DNA from: Vulcanimicrobiota bacterium
Lineage (GTDB): Bacteria > Vulcanimicrobiota > Vulcanimicrobiia > Vulcanimicrobiales > Vulcanimicrobiaceae
Direction of reading: 5' to 3'
Assembly (NCBI GenBank): GCA_003140215.1
Contig: PLJL01000004.1
Span: 880,661-944,660, forward strand
Length of the DNA: 64,000 bases
Position 1 is the stretch's first letter; each line of letters starts with the position of its first letter. The position numbers and the translations under genes were made by a program. Below are positions 32,492 to 41,407 of the stretch, one piece after another. The notes under the pieces were generated by a model. It searched no databases, had not been told where the DNA came from, and saw only the letters and a program-made list of their open reading frames with translations.

Positions 32492-34171
32492 ATGTTCGTG
32501 TTTGACGAAGCGCGTCGGAGAGTTCACGTGCCTGACGATCGTCGAATGGTCGTCATCCTAGGGCGGCGGTACATCATCTGGCTCGTCGTCGTCGCCGCCG
32601 TGCCGATCCTGCTCGCGTGGTTGCAAGTGCTCGTGCTCGGAATCCACTCCGCGTCCTCGCCGGTCGCGGGCATCACCGTCGGCGCGCCGAACGGCGTCCC
32701 ACGCGGCTTTCCGATATGGATCCGCTGGACCCACTATGCGAATCTGTTCTTCCTCTTTCTCCTGATCCGCAGCGGTCTCTCGATCCTCATGGACCATCCA
32801 CGACTCTACTGGCAAAACGACTGCACGCCGGGAACGGAATGGGTGCGTTTTACGCCGATCGACGTTCCTCAGGACCGCGTTTGGACTGCGAAGGACGATG
32901 CGCGTTATATCTCACCGCTCATCGCGCTACCCGGCTACAGACATACTCCCGGGATGGGCCGGTCCTGGCATTTCATCACCGACTATGGGTTTATCGCGGT
33001 AGGGATCATCTATGTCGGGATGCTCTTGGTTAGCGGGCAATGGCCCCGCCTTATTCCCACATCGTGGGCGGTCGTTCCGTACGCATGGGAGACCTTCGTA
33101 CACTACGCGACTCTTTACTTTCCGGTCGAGCCGAACGGCTACTACGCGTACAATGCGCTTCAACAGCTCGTGTACTTCGGCGTCGTCTTCATCATGGCGC
33201 CGCTCTCCATCTTGACGGGAATCGCGATGTCCCCGGCCGTCGATAACGCTTTTCCATGGTATCCGCGGCTATTCGGTGGCCGTCAGGGTGGTCGTTCGAT
33301 CCACTTTCTGCTTCTCTGCGGATTCGTCGCCTTCACGATCGTGCACGTCAGCCTCGTGATCTGGACCGGAGCGCAGCGTAACTTCAACCATATCGTTTTG
33401 GGCACCGACGATACGCGGTCGCTCGGCCTGATCCTCGGCTGTGTCGGCCTTGCCCTCGTGGTCGCCTCGTGGATCGTCGCGCACGTGGTCGCGTGGAAGT
33501 ATCCGCGTCTGATCCAGCACTTGCACAAGGCGCTGATCTTTCCGCTAGAGCTTAGCGTGAGCGCCTCGGCTCGCTTCGATCCGGCGGAACGTTACACGCG
33601 AAAGGACATTTCGCCCTACTTCTGGGCGAACGGCAAGATGCCGGATTCTGATGAATGGAAACGCCTCGCGGCGGACGACTTCCGCGGTTACTGTTTGCGC
33701 GTCGGCGGCCGCGTCGAGAATCCTGTCGACTTGAGTCTGGACGAGATTCGGGCGCTCGGTCACGAACAGCACGTCTCGTTGCATCACTGCATTCAGGGGT
33801 GGAGCGGAATCGCACAGTGGGGTGGCATCTCGATGGTGCGCCTTATCGGGCTGGTGAAACCGCTGCCGGGCGCGCGCGTCGTCGAGTTCATCTCGTTCGG
33901 CGAAGGAACCTTCGGCGGAGTCTATTACGATACGCAACGACTCGAAGATGTCGTCAAGCCCGAGTGCCTTCTCGCGTACGAGATGAACGATGTGCCTCTG
34001 CCGCAAGCGCACGGTGCGCCGATACGTTTACGCGTCGAAAACCAGCTCGGATTCAAAATGGTCAAGTGGATTCGGGAGATTCGCTTCGTCGAGACGGAGA
34101 AGTCCGTCGGCGAAGGCCACGGCGGGGCGAACGAAGATCAAGAATACTTCGACCTGCTACCGTATATCTAG
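32492..34171 (+). CDS. cytochrome b561-type membrane domain fused to sulfite-oxidase-type molybdopterin domain
   Basis: 559 aa. Residues ~20-345 carry five or six membrane helices with candidate haem histidines H81, H160, H271 and H285, like the di-haem cytochrome b of formate dehydrogenase or thiosulfate reductase. Residues ~370-545 are an Oxidored_molyb domain with the Mo-ligand cysteine C433 in SLHHCIQGWSG and the pterin-binding segment VENQLGFKMVKW. Normally (e.g. MsrP/MsrQ) the two parts are separate polypeptides and the Mo subunit is exported. Here the fusion has no twin-arginine signal; the topology of the catalytic domain needs checking. Likely quinone-linked oxidation or reduction of a small substrate. 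Confidence 0.78.
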   Translation: MFVFDEARRRVHVPDDRRMVVILGRRYIIWLVVVAAVPILLAWLQVLVLGIHSASSPVAGITVGAPNGVPRGFPIWIRWTHYANLFFLFLLIRSGLSILMDHPRLYWQNDCTPGTEWVRFTPIDVPQDRVWTAKDDARYISPLIALPGYRHTPGMGRSWHFITDYGFIAVGIIYVGMLLVSGQWPRLIPTSWAVVPYAWETFVHYATLYFPVEPNGYYAYNALQQLVYFGVVFIMAPLSILTGIAMSPAVDNAFPWYPRLFGGRQGGRSIHFLLLCGFVAFTIVHVSLVIWTGAQRNFNHIVLGTDDTRSLGLILGCVGLALVVASWIVAHVVAWKYPRLIQHLHKALIFPLELSVSASARFDPAERYTRKDISPYFWANGKMPDSDEWKRLAADDFRGYCLRVGGRVENPVDLSLDEIRALGHEQHVSLHHCIQGWSGIAQWGGISMVRLIGLVKPLPGARVVEFISFGEGTFGGVYYDTQRLEDVVKPECLLAYEMNDVPLPQAHGAPIRLRVENQLGFKMVKWIREIRFVETEKSVGEGHGGANEDQEYFDLLPYI

Positions 34172-34254
34172 CAGGAGAACGAGAGGACCCGCGCGAGCGA
34201 GTACATCCAGGGCAAAGGGTCTGCGGATGATTCGGGCGCGCCGTTCGCTGGAAA

Positions 34255-35934
34255 GTGAGCACTGAGGCACGAATGCCGATCGTCCCTTCCCGCTACCAGC
34301 CACCTCTTCCGATTGACCGCATCGTCGTTCGTGACGCGCCGGATGTCGATGCCCTCACGATGGACGTCGTATTCGTCGGCGGCGGACCGGCCGGATTCGC
34401 CGGGGCAATCGAACTCGCGCGTCTCGTGAAGCGAGAAAACGAGAGCGGCGGTACGCTCGGCGACGTGCAGATCGCCGTGCTCGAGAAGGCGGAAGGGCTG
34501 GGCGAACACAACCTCTCGGGCGCGATCGTCAACCCGCGCGCGTTCCGGGAACTCTTCCCCGAAATCGCGGAAGAGGATCTTCCGTTCCGCGGGTCCGTGC
34601 GCGGCGAGCGCGTGTACTTTCTCACCGGCGGTCGTGCCGTCCGGATTCCGACACCGCCGACGATGGCGAACCATGGCTACTATATCGCGTCGATATCAGA
34701 GATCGTGCGCTGGCTTGGACAGCAGGCGGAATCGTTAGGGGTCAACGTCTTCACCGGGTTTCCGGTTGATGCATTGCTGGTCGACGGCCAGCGCGTGACC
34801 GGCGTGCGCACGACGCCGTCCGGTCTCAGGCGGGACTACTCGCATGGCAGCGCCTACCTGCCGCCGGCGGAGATCGCAGCGACCGTGACCGTGTTGAGCG
34901 AGGGTACCCGCGGAATGCTGTCGGAGGCTTACTGCGAATGGCAGCGGATCACGGGCGAGAACCCGCAAGTCTTCGCGCTCGGCGTGAAGGAGGTCTGGGA
35001 GACGACGCGGGCGCTCGACGCGGTCATCCACACGCTTGGGTGGCCGTTGCCCAGCAACGCGTTCGGCGGCAGCTTCATCTACCCGCTCGCTTCGGATCTC
35101 GTCGCGATCGGGCTCGTCGTCGGAATGGACTATCCCGAGGTGTCGCTTGACGTGCACGTCATGCTGCAACGGCTCAAGCTGCATTCATTGGTGCGCCCGA
35201 TACTCGAAGGTGGCCGCATGGTCGAGTGGGGCGCGAAGACGATCCCCGAGGGCGGCTACTACGCGCTCCGGAACCGCCGTTCGGGCGACGGTCTGGTCAT
35301 CATCGGCGACGCAGCCGGATATGTCGAAGTCGCGTCGCTCAAGGGAATCCATTACGCGATGCAGTCGGGAATGTACGCGGCACGCGCGATCTTCGACGCG
35401 TTGAAGTCGGGCGACACATCGGGCGGCGCGCTCGGCGCATACGATCGCGCTGTCGACGGAAGCTACATCGCAGCCGATCTCCGCAAGCGTCGTAACATGC
35501 GCCTCGCGTTTCATGGATCGAATCTCTACGTCGGCGGCATCAAGGCGGGCGTGATGACGCTGACAAAAGGCGCTTTCCCAGGACGCAAGATCGTCGCGCC
35601 TCCCGACGCCGATGTGCCGCGCGCAGAAGCGCCCGCTGAGCGGACTCCGTTCATTCCAGACGGCACGCTCACATTCAGCAAGCTCGAGGCAAACTACCGG
35701 TCCGGCAACGCGACGCGCGACGACATCCCGTCGCACCTCATCGTCGGCGCGGATATCCCGCCGGTCGTCGCGGAGCTGTATCAGCACATGTGTCCGGCGG
35801 GCGTGTACGAGCGACGTGGTGATGAGCTTGCCGTGACTCCTGCGAACTGCATCGATTGCAAAGCGACCGATGTGATCGGCCCGCGCTGGACGCCGCGCGA
35901 GGGTACGAGCGGACCACATTATCGGCGGATGTAA
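34255..35934 (+). CDS. electron-transfer flavoprotein-ubiquinone oxidoreductase
   Basis: 559 aa from a GTG; an ATG at 34273 is an alternative. FAD motif VFVGGGPAGFAGA (39-51), AVLEKAEGLGEHNLSGA, VIIGDAAGYVEVASLKGIHYAM and the ferredoxin-like C-terminus fit ETF-QO, which passes electrons from ETF to quinone. The 4Fe-4S part is odd: C513 (CPAGVYE), C532 and C535 are present, but the last cysteine of the usual CxxCxxCD is replaced (CIDCKATD). No etfA/etfB lie in the window. It is 83 bp after the Mo fusion on the same strand and may be the last gene of the operon or have its own promoter. Confidence 0.83.
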   Translation: MSTEARMPIVPSRYQPPLPIDRIVVRDAPDVDALTMDVVFVGGGPAGFAGAIELARLVKRENESGGTLGDVQIAVLEKAEGLGEHNLSGAIVNPRAFRELFPEIAEEDLPFRGSVRGERVYFLTGGRAVRIPTPPTMANHGYYIASISEIVRWLGQQAESLGVNVFTGFPVDALLVDGQRVTGVRTTPSGLRRDYSHGSAYLPPAEIAATVTVLSEGTRGMLSEAYCEWQRITGENPQVFALGVKEVWETTRALDAVIHTLGWPLPSNAFGGSFIYPLASDLVAIGLVVGMDYPEVSLDVHVMLQRLKLHSLVRPILEGGRMVEWGAKTIPEGGYYALRNRRSGDGLVIIGDAAGYVEVASLKGIHYAMQSGMYAARAIFDALKSGDTSGGALGAYDRAVDGSYIAADLRKRRNMRLAFHGSNLYVGGIKAGVMTLTKGAFPGRKIVAPPDADVPRAEAPAERTPFIPDGTLTFSKLEANYRSGNATRDDIPSHLIVGADIPPVVAELYQHMCPAGVYERRGDELAVTPANCIDCKATDVIGPRWTPREGTSGPHYRRM

Positions 35935-36419
35935 TAGCCTCTTTGTTCATTTCGACCTTTGCACCTGATCAATGCGCCAAGCTCGCCGTCGCTTCGGCAT
36001 GCACTCTCTCGTCACGTTGTGCAGCGCTGCGGCTTAGGTCGCAGATGCGCGGATCGGGTATCGGGCGTTGTCGCATAGGCGCGTAATTACGCCGGGCCAT
36101 CGCGCCCTTCCGGACGAACGGAAATTCGCAAGGACGGCCATTGCACGATGAGCGAACGGCGCGCAGTCAATGTGACGGAATACCGTACGCCGTCCACGCT
36201 CACGAGGCGTATGCATCTTGAAGCGCGTTGCTTCGAGCACGACATCCTCTTCGGGTGCCGGTGCGTGCGAGCGCTCGATGCGTCCTTCGTCTTTTGGGGG
36301 CCCGAACGGCGCGCGATGACGCCGGTTGCGTCTGATCCCTTGTAGAAGCAGGTCACCCGCCAATGGCTTCAGTATAACCGCGGTTCGCGCCACGAAGCCA
36401 ATATCCACGGGAATACGCG
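35935..36419. other. intergenic gap
   Basis: 485 bases between ETF-QO and the PAS protein. A few short open frames exist on both strands without recognisable product. I see no clear terminator, RNA gene or repeat. Confidence 0.4.
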
Positions 36420-37295
36420 ATGACCGTCAGCTTCGATCCCGATCGATTCTCTCGAACCTTGGTCCACGACGCTCCCGACGCCGTGATTTATGCGGACGCC
36501 AGCGGCCTGATCCGATTTTGGAATAATGCCGCCGAGCGGATCTTCGGGTTCTCAGAAGCAGAGGCGCTTGGACAATCACTGGACATCATCATTCCCGAAA
36601 ACCTTCGAGCGCGTCACTGGAATGGCTATGCGGAGACGATGCGGACCGGCAAAACGCGCTACGGTGCCGGTGATCTGCTCGCGGTTCCCGCTCAGCGTCA
36701 GGACGGCTCACGCATCTCCGTCGAATTCACGATTCTCCCGGTTCGCGACGAGCAGGGCGGCATGATCGGGATCGCAGCAATCCTGCGCGACGTCACCAAC
36801 AGATTCCGCGAGATTACCGCGTTTCGCAAGCGGCTTGTCCGTCTTGAAACAAACATGACGCCACTCCATGCCGTGCGAGACGTGCGTTGTGCGTTTAGCT
36901 TAACGATCGAGTTGATCGAGGCGTTTCATGCGGCGAATCCGGACCACCGGGTCGGACCCTTCGGGTGGGGACGTGCACACGTCTGGTGCGAGGCGTCGCT
37001 AGTCCGCGACGTCAGCGATCATTCGCGCCAGCACGAAGCCTTCTCTTTTACCTGGCACGGAAGTGGCTGGTTGCCGTTGCCTGTGATTCACGGCTTCATC
37101 ACGGTCCGGCCGAATGGTCAGCTCACCCAGCTCAGACTCGAGGGGCAATATGTTCCGCCGTTTGGCATCGCCGGGCGTGTTTTCGACGCCGCCCTGGGGC
37201 GAAGGGTCGCCCAACTCGCGATCCAACGATTAGCGGATGAGATGGCATCGTTCGTCGAGCGAGGTGAGGAACGTATGCGAGCAGATCACGTCTAA
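36420..37295 (+). CDS. PAS-domain protein with unknown C-terminal domain
   Basis: 291 aa. Residues ~10-130 form a PAS domain (DAPDAVIYADASGLIRFWN ... AAERIFGFSEAEALG ... LRDVTNRF). Residues ~150-290 are an unrecognised alpha/beta domain (GRAHVWCEASL ... FTWHGSGWLPLPVIHG). No kinase, GGDEF or HTH output domain follows, so it is a stand-alone sensor or an atypical regulator. It lies directly upstream of an IS3 remnant, so its 3' end may have been altered by the insertion. Confidence 0.65.
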   Translation: MTVSFDPDRFSRTLVHDAPDAVIYADASGLIRFWNNAAERIFGFSEAEALGQSLDIIIPENLRARHWNGYAETMRTGKTRYGAGDLLAVPAQRQDGSRISVEFTILPVRDEQGGMIGIAAILRDVTNRFREITAFRKRLVRLETNMTPLHAVRDVRCAFSLTIELIEAFHAANPDHRVGPFGWGRAHVWCEASLVRDVSDHSRQHEAFSFTWHGSGWLPLPVIHGFITVRPNGQLTQLRLEGQYVPPFGIAGRVFDAALGRRVAQLAIQRLADEMASFVERGEERMRADHV

Positions 37296-37307
37296 AAGCT
37301 AGACCGT

Positions 37308-37530
37308 GTGCCGGCGTTGCGCGCACGCATCGATGAAATTGCCGCGACCCGCGTACGTTACGGTTACCCACGCATTCACGTCTTGCTGCGTCGTGAAGGA
37401 TGGGTCGTCAACCGCAAGCGTGTGTATCGGATTTATCGGGAAGAAGGCCAATCCACGAGGCACAAGGCGCCACGACGCCGGCGAGCCGCCGTGCTCCGCG
37501 ATCGCGTCGCGGCCTACGCGGTGACCGCTC
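37308..37530 (+). pseudogene. IS3-family transposase (OrfB) fragment
   Basis: PALRARIDEIAATRVRYGYP and the following RREGWVVNRKRVYRIYREEG are the conserved HTH_21-type N-terminal region of IS3 OrfB transposases. Similarity fades after KAPRRRRAA and the DDE catalytic core is absent. It is a relic, wedged between the PAS gene and the convergent Popeye-like gene. Confidence 0.8.
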
Positions 37531-37550
37531 CTGTCTCGCCAGTCGGCGTG

Positions 37551-38228
37551 CTAGGCCGGACCGCCGTGTAGCTTGGACATCGTCGTGTCGAGCAACCGCC
37601 TCAGCTGCAATCCGACGCTTCTCTCGAGCGCGAGCGCGACGTCAGGTCTCTCCTTGAGAAACGCTTGGAGTTGTCTGCGTGCCCAACACATGACGCGCAC
37701 GGGGGTTCGGACCACGACGTCGATGTCGCCCACGTCGCCGGCGCGCGAGTCGAGATCTCCAACAAACTGACCTTCGCCAAGTTCCGCGATTGTTTCACCG
37801 CGCTGCTCCACATCGGCGACGCCGAACAGAATGACCGAAAACCGTGACTGCGCGTTGTCGTGCTCAACGATGGACTCCCCCGGCTCGATATCTTCCCACA
37901 TCCCCATCTTGTAAAGGTTTAGGGCTTCTCGCGGCGTGAGCGATGGGAACGCGAGTTCTCTGAGCCGCTGCTCATCCGCCGTCAGGTGCACCGGGCGCCT
38001 CTCGAGTGTCAGCCGGACGATCCAATACCCATTGATCGCAATGAACACGAAGTTCCAGATTACCGGCGTCCACAATGGCGCGGCCTGTAGGTAGTAGTAT
38101 GGGATGAGAAAAAAAGCCGCCACGACCGTGAGGACGCGCAGCCAGAGGATGTCGCGTATCGAGTACGACACCAAATACAGCACGTTGGCAACCGTGATCC
38201 AGACGGTGGCGTCAAAGATGCTGCGCAT
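37551..38228 (-). CDS. Popeye-like membrane protein with cyclic-nucleotide-binding fold
   Basis: 225 aa. Three hydrophobic segments in the first ~75 residues (LYLVSYSIRDILWL, VVAAFFLIPYYYLQ, WNFVFIAINGYWIV), then a linker ERRPVHLTADEQRL and a cNMP-binding-like beta-roll (115-215; ESIVEHDNAQSRF, GEGQFVGDLD). This is the layout of the Popeye family, known mainly from animals but with bacterial members. The canonical phosphate-binding cassette is not clear, so nucleotide binding is unproven. Its stop is close to the IS3 relic on the other strand. Confidence 0.7.
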   Translation of the reverse strand: MRSIFDATVWITVANVLYLVSYSIRDILWLRVLTVVAAFFLIPYYYLQAAPLWTPVIWNFVFIAINGYWIVRLTLERRPVHLTADEQRLRELAFPSLTPREALNLYKMGMWEDIEPGESIVEHDNAQSRFSVILFGVADVEQRGETIAELGEGQFVGDLDSRAGDVGDIDVVVRTPVRVMCWARRQLQAFLKERPDVALALERSVGLQLRRLLDTTMSKLHGGPA

Positions 38229-38521
38229 AGTTTAGATCCTCACACGGAATGTCGCGACGTCCGCAAAAGCGTTCCTGCGCCGGTACCTGCGGAATGTGCA
38301 CAGCGTATTCGATGCTGACGTCCCTGCATCCGCGCGAAGCCACCCGAACTGGAGCGAGGTGTACCCGAAGTCGAAATCAACCCATGCTACGCTTTCAAGC
38401 GGCTTGAAAGCGTACTCAGATCACACGCACGACGCCGCCACCACGATACAAACGGTGTTTTACGCTGCGACGAGCACATCGTAGCGGAGTTTTCCCGTCT
38501 CGGTGACACGCACGCCCGCCG

Positions 38522-38998
38522 TCAACAGGTGCGGGCGCAGTTGCCGTCGTGCATCAAGTGGCGGACCTGCACCCCGTGTAGAAGGACCGCCGCGTCGGAT
38601 ATCAGCCGGCGATGGCAACGCCACCATACCGTCTCAGAACACATGATCGCGAGGCGCGTCATCGCCGCCGCCGCGAGCAATGCGGCGAGAGCGGTCGCGA
38701 AGGCGTCCGTTTCCATGTAGTCGGCGTATGCGCGGAATGAGGGGTGCCGCAGCGCGACGTTGTCGCTGTTGCGATTGCGCTTGCGAAAGCCTCCGAGGGT
38801 CGGTTCCCAGATATACGCGCTTCCGGCGTTTTCCGGCACCCAGCGTTCCATCTCTTCGCGCCAGAATTGCGGGTGGCGCCGACTCTTGGGAACCGTCCGG
38901 ACATCGACGATCGACTTGATCGCAGCTTTGCGGATCAGCCAGGCGAGCTCGTCGGCGGTCGCGGTTCCGTGTCCGAGCGTGAGCAACTCCTGCGCCAT
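38522..38998 (-). CDS. DUF488 family protein, copy 2
   Basis: 158 aa from the ATG at 38998, which has GGAAG 7 nt upstream; an ATG at 39028 would add ten residues. LTLGHGTA, SIVDVRTVPKSRRHPQF, TLGGFR, FRAYADYM and MCSETVWWRCHRRLI are all present, including the His missing in copy 1. It is a close paralogue of the gene at 17198-17641, 21 kb away on the same strand, with a different C-terminal tail. Uncharacterised family. Confidence 0.8.
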   Translation of the reverse strand: MAQELLTLGHGTATADELAWLIRKAAIKSIVDVRTVPKSRRHPQFWREEMERWVPENAGSAYIWEPTLGGFRKRNRNSDNVALRHPSFRAYADYMETDAFATALAALLAAAAMTRLAIMCSETVWWRCHRRLISDAAVLLHGVQVRHLMHDGNCARTC

Positions 38999-39071
38999 CG
39001 ACCCACTTCCGATAGTAACGTGCGGCATCCCTAATCAGCGCACGCGCGAGGACAACCGTGAAGCGGCAGAC

Positions 39072-39296
39072 CTACGCTGTGTGAGCGAGTCTTCGCAACG
39101 CGGAGCCCTTGTGCATCGCGATGTGCTCCGTCGTGTCACTTTGGATCTCGTACTGCGGTTCGTCCTCGCTCGCATGGACTGTGTACCCCTTGAATTGAAT
39201 CTGGGACGTGACCACTCGAATAATCGTCCCGCTGACGTGGCCGGCTTCAGAATTCCAACGCACATGATCGCCCTTGCTGAACGGCCGCTTCGTCAT
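39072..39296 (-). CDS. HVA1/Tudor-type small protein (DUF2945)
   Basis: 74 aa, AAGGA upstream of the ATG. KGDHVRWNSEAGHVSGTI, FKGYTVHASEDEPQYEI and HIAMHKGSALRRL are the family signature of hypervirulence-associated Tudor-domain proteins, small SH3-like barrels of unknown function found in stress and DNA-repair neighbourhoods. A gene for a similar-sized SH3-like protein lies at 42610. Confidence 0.85.
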   Translation of the reverse strand: MTKRPFSKGDHVRWNSEAGHVSGTIIRVVTSQIQFKGYTVHASEDEPQYEIQSDTTEHIAMHKGSALRRLAHTA

Positions 39297-39569
39297 TATG
39301 TCCTTATTCTCGGGTTCGTCCTTGCGACCCGCCGGTGGTCATCCGAGACTGCACCCGTCCCAGCACTACAGCAGGCGGTTGCCGGACGTCGGCGAGTACG
39401 GCGCGGTGGCGCGTCTGCCCGACGGCAACCGGCCACGTCATCGTCGCCGTGAAGTCACCCTGCAACAAGCCAGATGTCGTCGCCGGCGGAACTGAACCTC
39501 TGCGATGCGGGCCCGCAATTTCGGGGTACGCTAGAATCCCATTGTCTGTCTAAAGTTGAGAAACACCGG

Positions 39570-40505
39570 ATGCGAACAGGGTCTAAGCCGATCGTACGTT
39601 CTTCGACTTACGAGATCGATGTCGCAGTCCCGTATCGACTCGACCTCACCGTCAGCGCGCTTCGGCGATTGTCCGCAAACATCGTGGATGTGTTCACGCC
39701 GGATGGGCAGTACATTCGCGCGTTCGGCAGCTCTTACGAGCCATCAATCGCACGAGTCACGCAGACGCGGCCGGATATGCTTACCCTTACGCTGGATGGC
39801 GATGCGGGCGAGCACCCGCGAGCGATCGCGCTCGTGCGCCGGATGCTGGGAGTCGATCGCGAACTCACTCACTTCAATCGTGCGGCCGCTCGCTTTTCGT
39901 GGCTTCGCCCGCTTGCACAACGGATGCTCGGCGTGAAGCCGCCTCGCTACCCGACTCTTTGGGAGGCGTGCGTCAACTCGATCGTCTTCCAGCAAGTCAG
40001 TCTCCACGCGGCGAGCGCGATTTTACGAAAGATCATCGTTGCGACGTCCCCGCCCCTCACATACGATGGTAGCGTCATGCACACGTTTCCGAGCGCGGAG
40101 AGCGTGCAACGTACCGAAGATGGTCTCTTGTTAGCCGCTGGGCTCAGCGAAAGGAAACTGGCGACGTTGCGACGCGTCGGTGACGCACTGCTCTCAGGAA
40201 TGCTCGATGAGACCATGTTGGAAGAGCGAGCGAGTCCGGACGCCGTTGAATTGCTTTGCCGGCTCAAAGGAATAGGCCCGTGGACGGCCACAGTCATTCT
40301 GTTACGCGGACTCGGGCGGCTCGACGTGTTTCCGATGAACGACTCGAGCGTCGCTCGCAACCTCAGGCTGGTCGCTGGTGACGCGCCGCTCGACGTCGAC
40401 GGAATCCTCCGTGCCCTTGGTCCGCAGAAAGGAATGCTGTACTATCATCTGCTACTTGCTCGGCTCGAAACGCGAGACGACGTAGGCCGTGCTTCTGCCT
40501 ATTAG
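39570..40505 (+). CDS. alkA-like: DNA-3-methyladenine glycosylase II (AlkA-type)
   Basis: 311 aa from the ATG at 39570; an upstream GTG at 39474 would add 32 non-conserved residues. HhH-GPD fold with LKGIGPWTATVILL (helix-hairpin-helix, ~232-245) and the catalytic Asp in DVFPMNDSSV (D258, with D252 earlier). An AlkA_N-like domain precedes it. Function: removal of alkylated bases in base excision repair. Stand-alone gene. Confidence 0.85.
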   Translation: MRTGSKPIVRSSTYEIDVAVPYRLDLTVSALRRLSANIVDVFTPDGQYIRAFGSSYEPSIARVTQTRPDMLTLTLDGDAGEHPRAIALVRRMLGVDRELTHFNRAAARFSWLRPLAQRMLGVKPPRYPTLWEACVNSIVFQQVSLHAASAILRKIIVATSPPLTYDGSVMHTFPSAESVQRTEDGLLLAAGLSERKLATLRRVGDALLSGMLDETMLEERASPDAVELLCRLKGIGPWTATVILLRGLGRLDVFPMNDSSVARNLRLVAGDAPLDVDGILRALGPQKGMLYYHLLLARLETRDDVGRASAY

Positions 40506-40623
40506 CGTCCGCGGAACAGATCATAGTCGTTGTGCCGCGTCCAAGACGTCACAGCAGGGAGAGAACCGAGTGGGATCGACGATTAGGGGCGTAGAGCCCA
40601 GCACGGAGCACCCGGAGAGCACG

Positions 40624-41400
40624 ATGAGGTTCTTTACCGACGTCACGCTGTGCATCGGCTGCAAGGCGTGCGAGGTGGCGTGCAAGCAGTGGAACCAGTT
40701 GCCGGCTGACGGCTACGCGTTTACCGGCAACAGCTACGACAACACGTCGCGCTTGTCGGCAGCCTCGTGGCGGCACGTCGCGTTCGTCGAGCAAATGGAC
40801 CGCGAGGTGCCCGTCGCCTCGCGTTGGATGATGCTGTCCGACGTCTGCAAGCACTGCACGAACGCCGGCTGCTTCGAATCGTGTCCGACCGGAGCAATCG
40901 TTCGTAACGAGTTCGGCGACGTGTACGTGCAGCCGGACGTCTGCAACGGATGCGGTTACTGCGTTCCGTCGTGTCCGTTCGGCGTCATCGCGGTGCAGCC
41001 CGACGCGGGCGTGGCGCAGAAATGCACGCTACGACCGCCAAAAGGACGGCCTCGAACCCGCCTGCGCGAAAGCATGTCCGACCGACTCGATCGTCTTCGG
41101 GCGGGTTGAGGACCTACGCGTAAAGGCCGCGGCGCGCGTCGCGAAACTCCAGCAGCTAGGGCAAGAAGCGCAATCTGTACGGCGTCGACGGCGATGAGAC
41201 CCGCAACGTCGGCTCGCTCAACGCGTTTTTCTTGTTGCCCGAACCGGCCGGAAGTCTTCAACTTGCCGCCCGGCCCCGCGCTGCCGTCGCGCTTCCAGCG
41301 CGCCGCGTACACGAGCGGCTTGCTGACGGCCGCCGCTCTGGCGCTGGTCGGGATGCATGTGTTCCGCGGCGGTAGGCGCAAGAATAATGGAGAGCGGCAG
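40624..41400 (+). pseudogene. formate dehydrogenase beta subunit (FdhB/FdoH-like), multiply frameshifted
   Basis: Starts MRFFTDVTLCIGCKACEVAC, with CKHCTNAGCFESCP and CNGCGYCVPSCP, so three 4Fe-4S cysteine groups are intact. The frame then breaks after KCTL: the next cysteine group (EPACAKACPTDSIVFG) is in the +1 frame, apparently after loss of about five bases. It shifts again near 41160 (KRNLYGVDGDETRNVG) and once more near 41250 (VFNLPPGPALPSRFQR, TSGLLTAAALALVG). At least three indels, so no functional product is expected unless the sequence is wrong. No formate dehydrogenase alpha or gamma gene is in the window. Confidence 0.8.
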
Positions 41401-41407
41401 GCTCCGC

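Noticed and set aside
38401-38470. Possible CRISPR or repeat array near 38.4 kb
   Set aside because: Only one short inverted pair (CTTTCAAGC/GCTTGAAAG) is present; no regularly spaced repeats. No CRISPR array was seen anywhere in the window.
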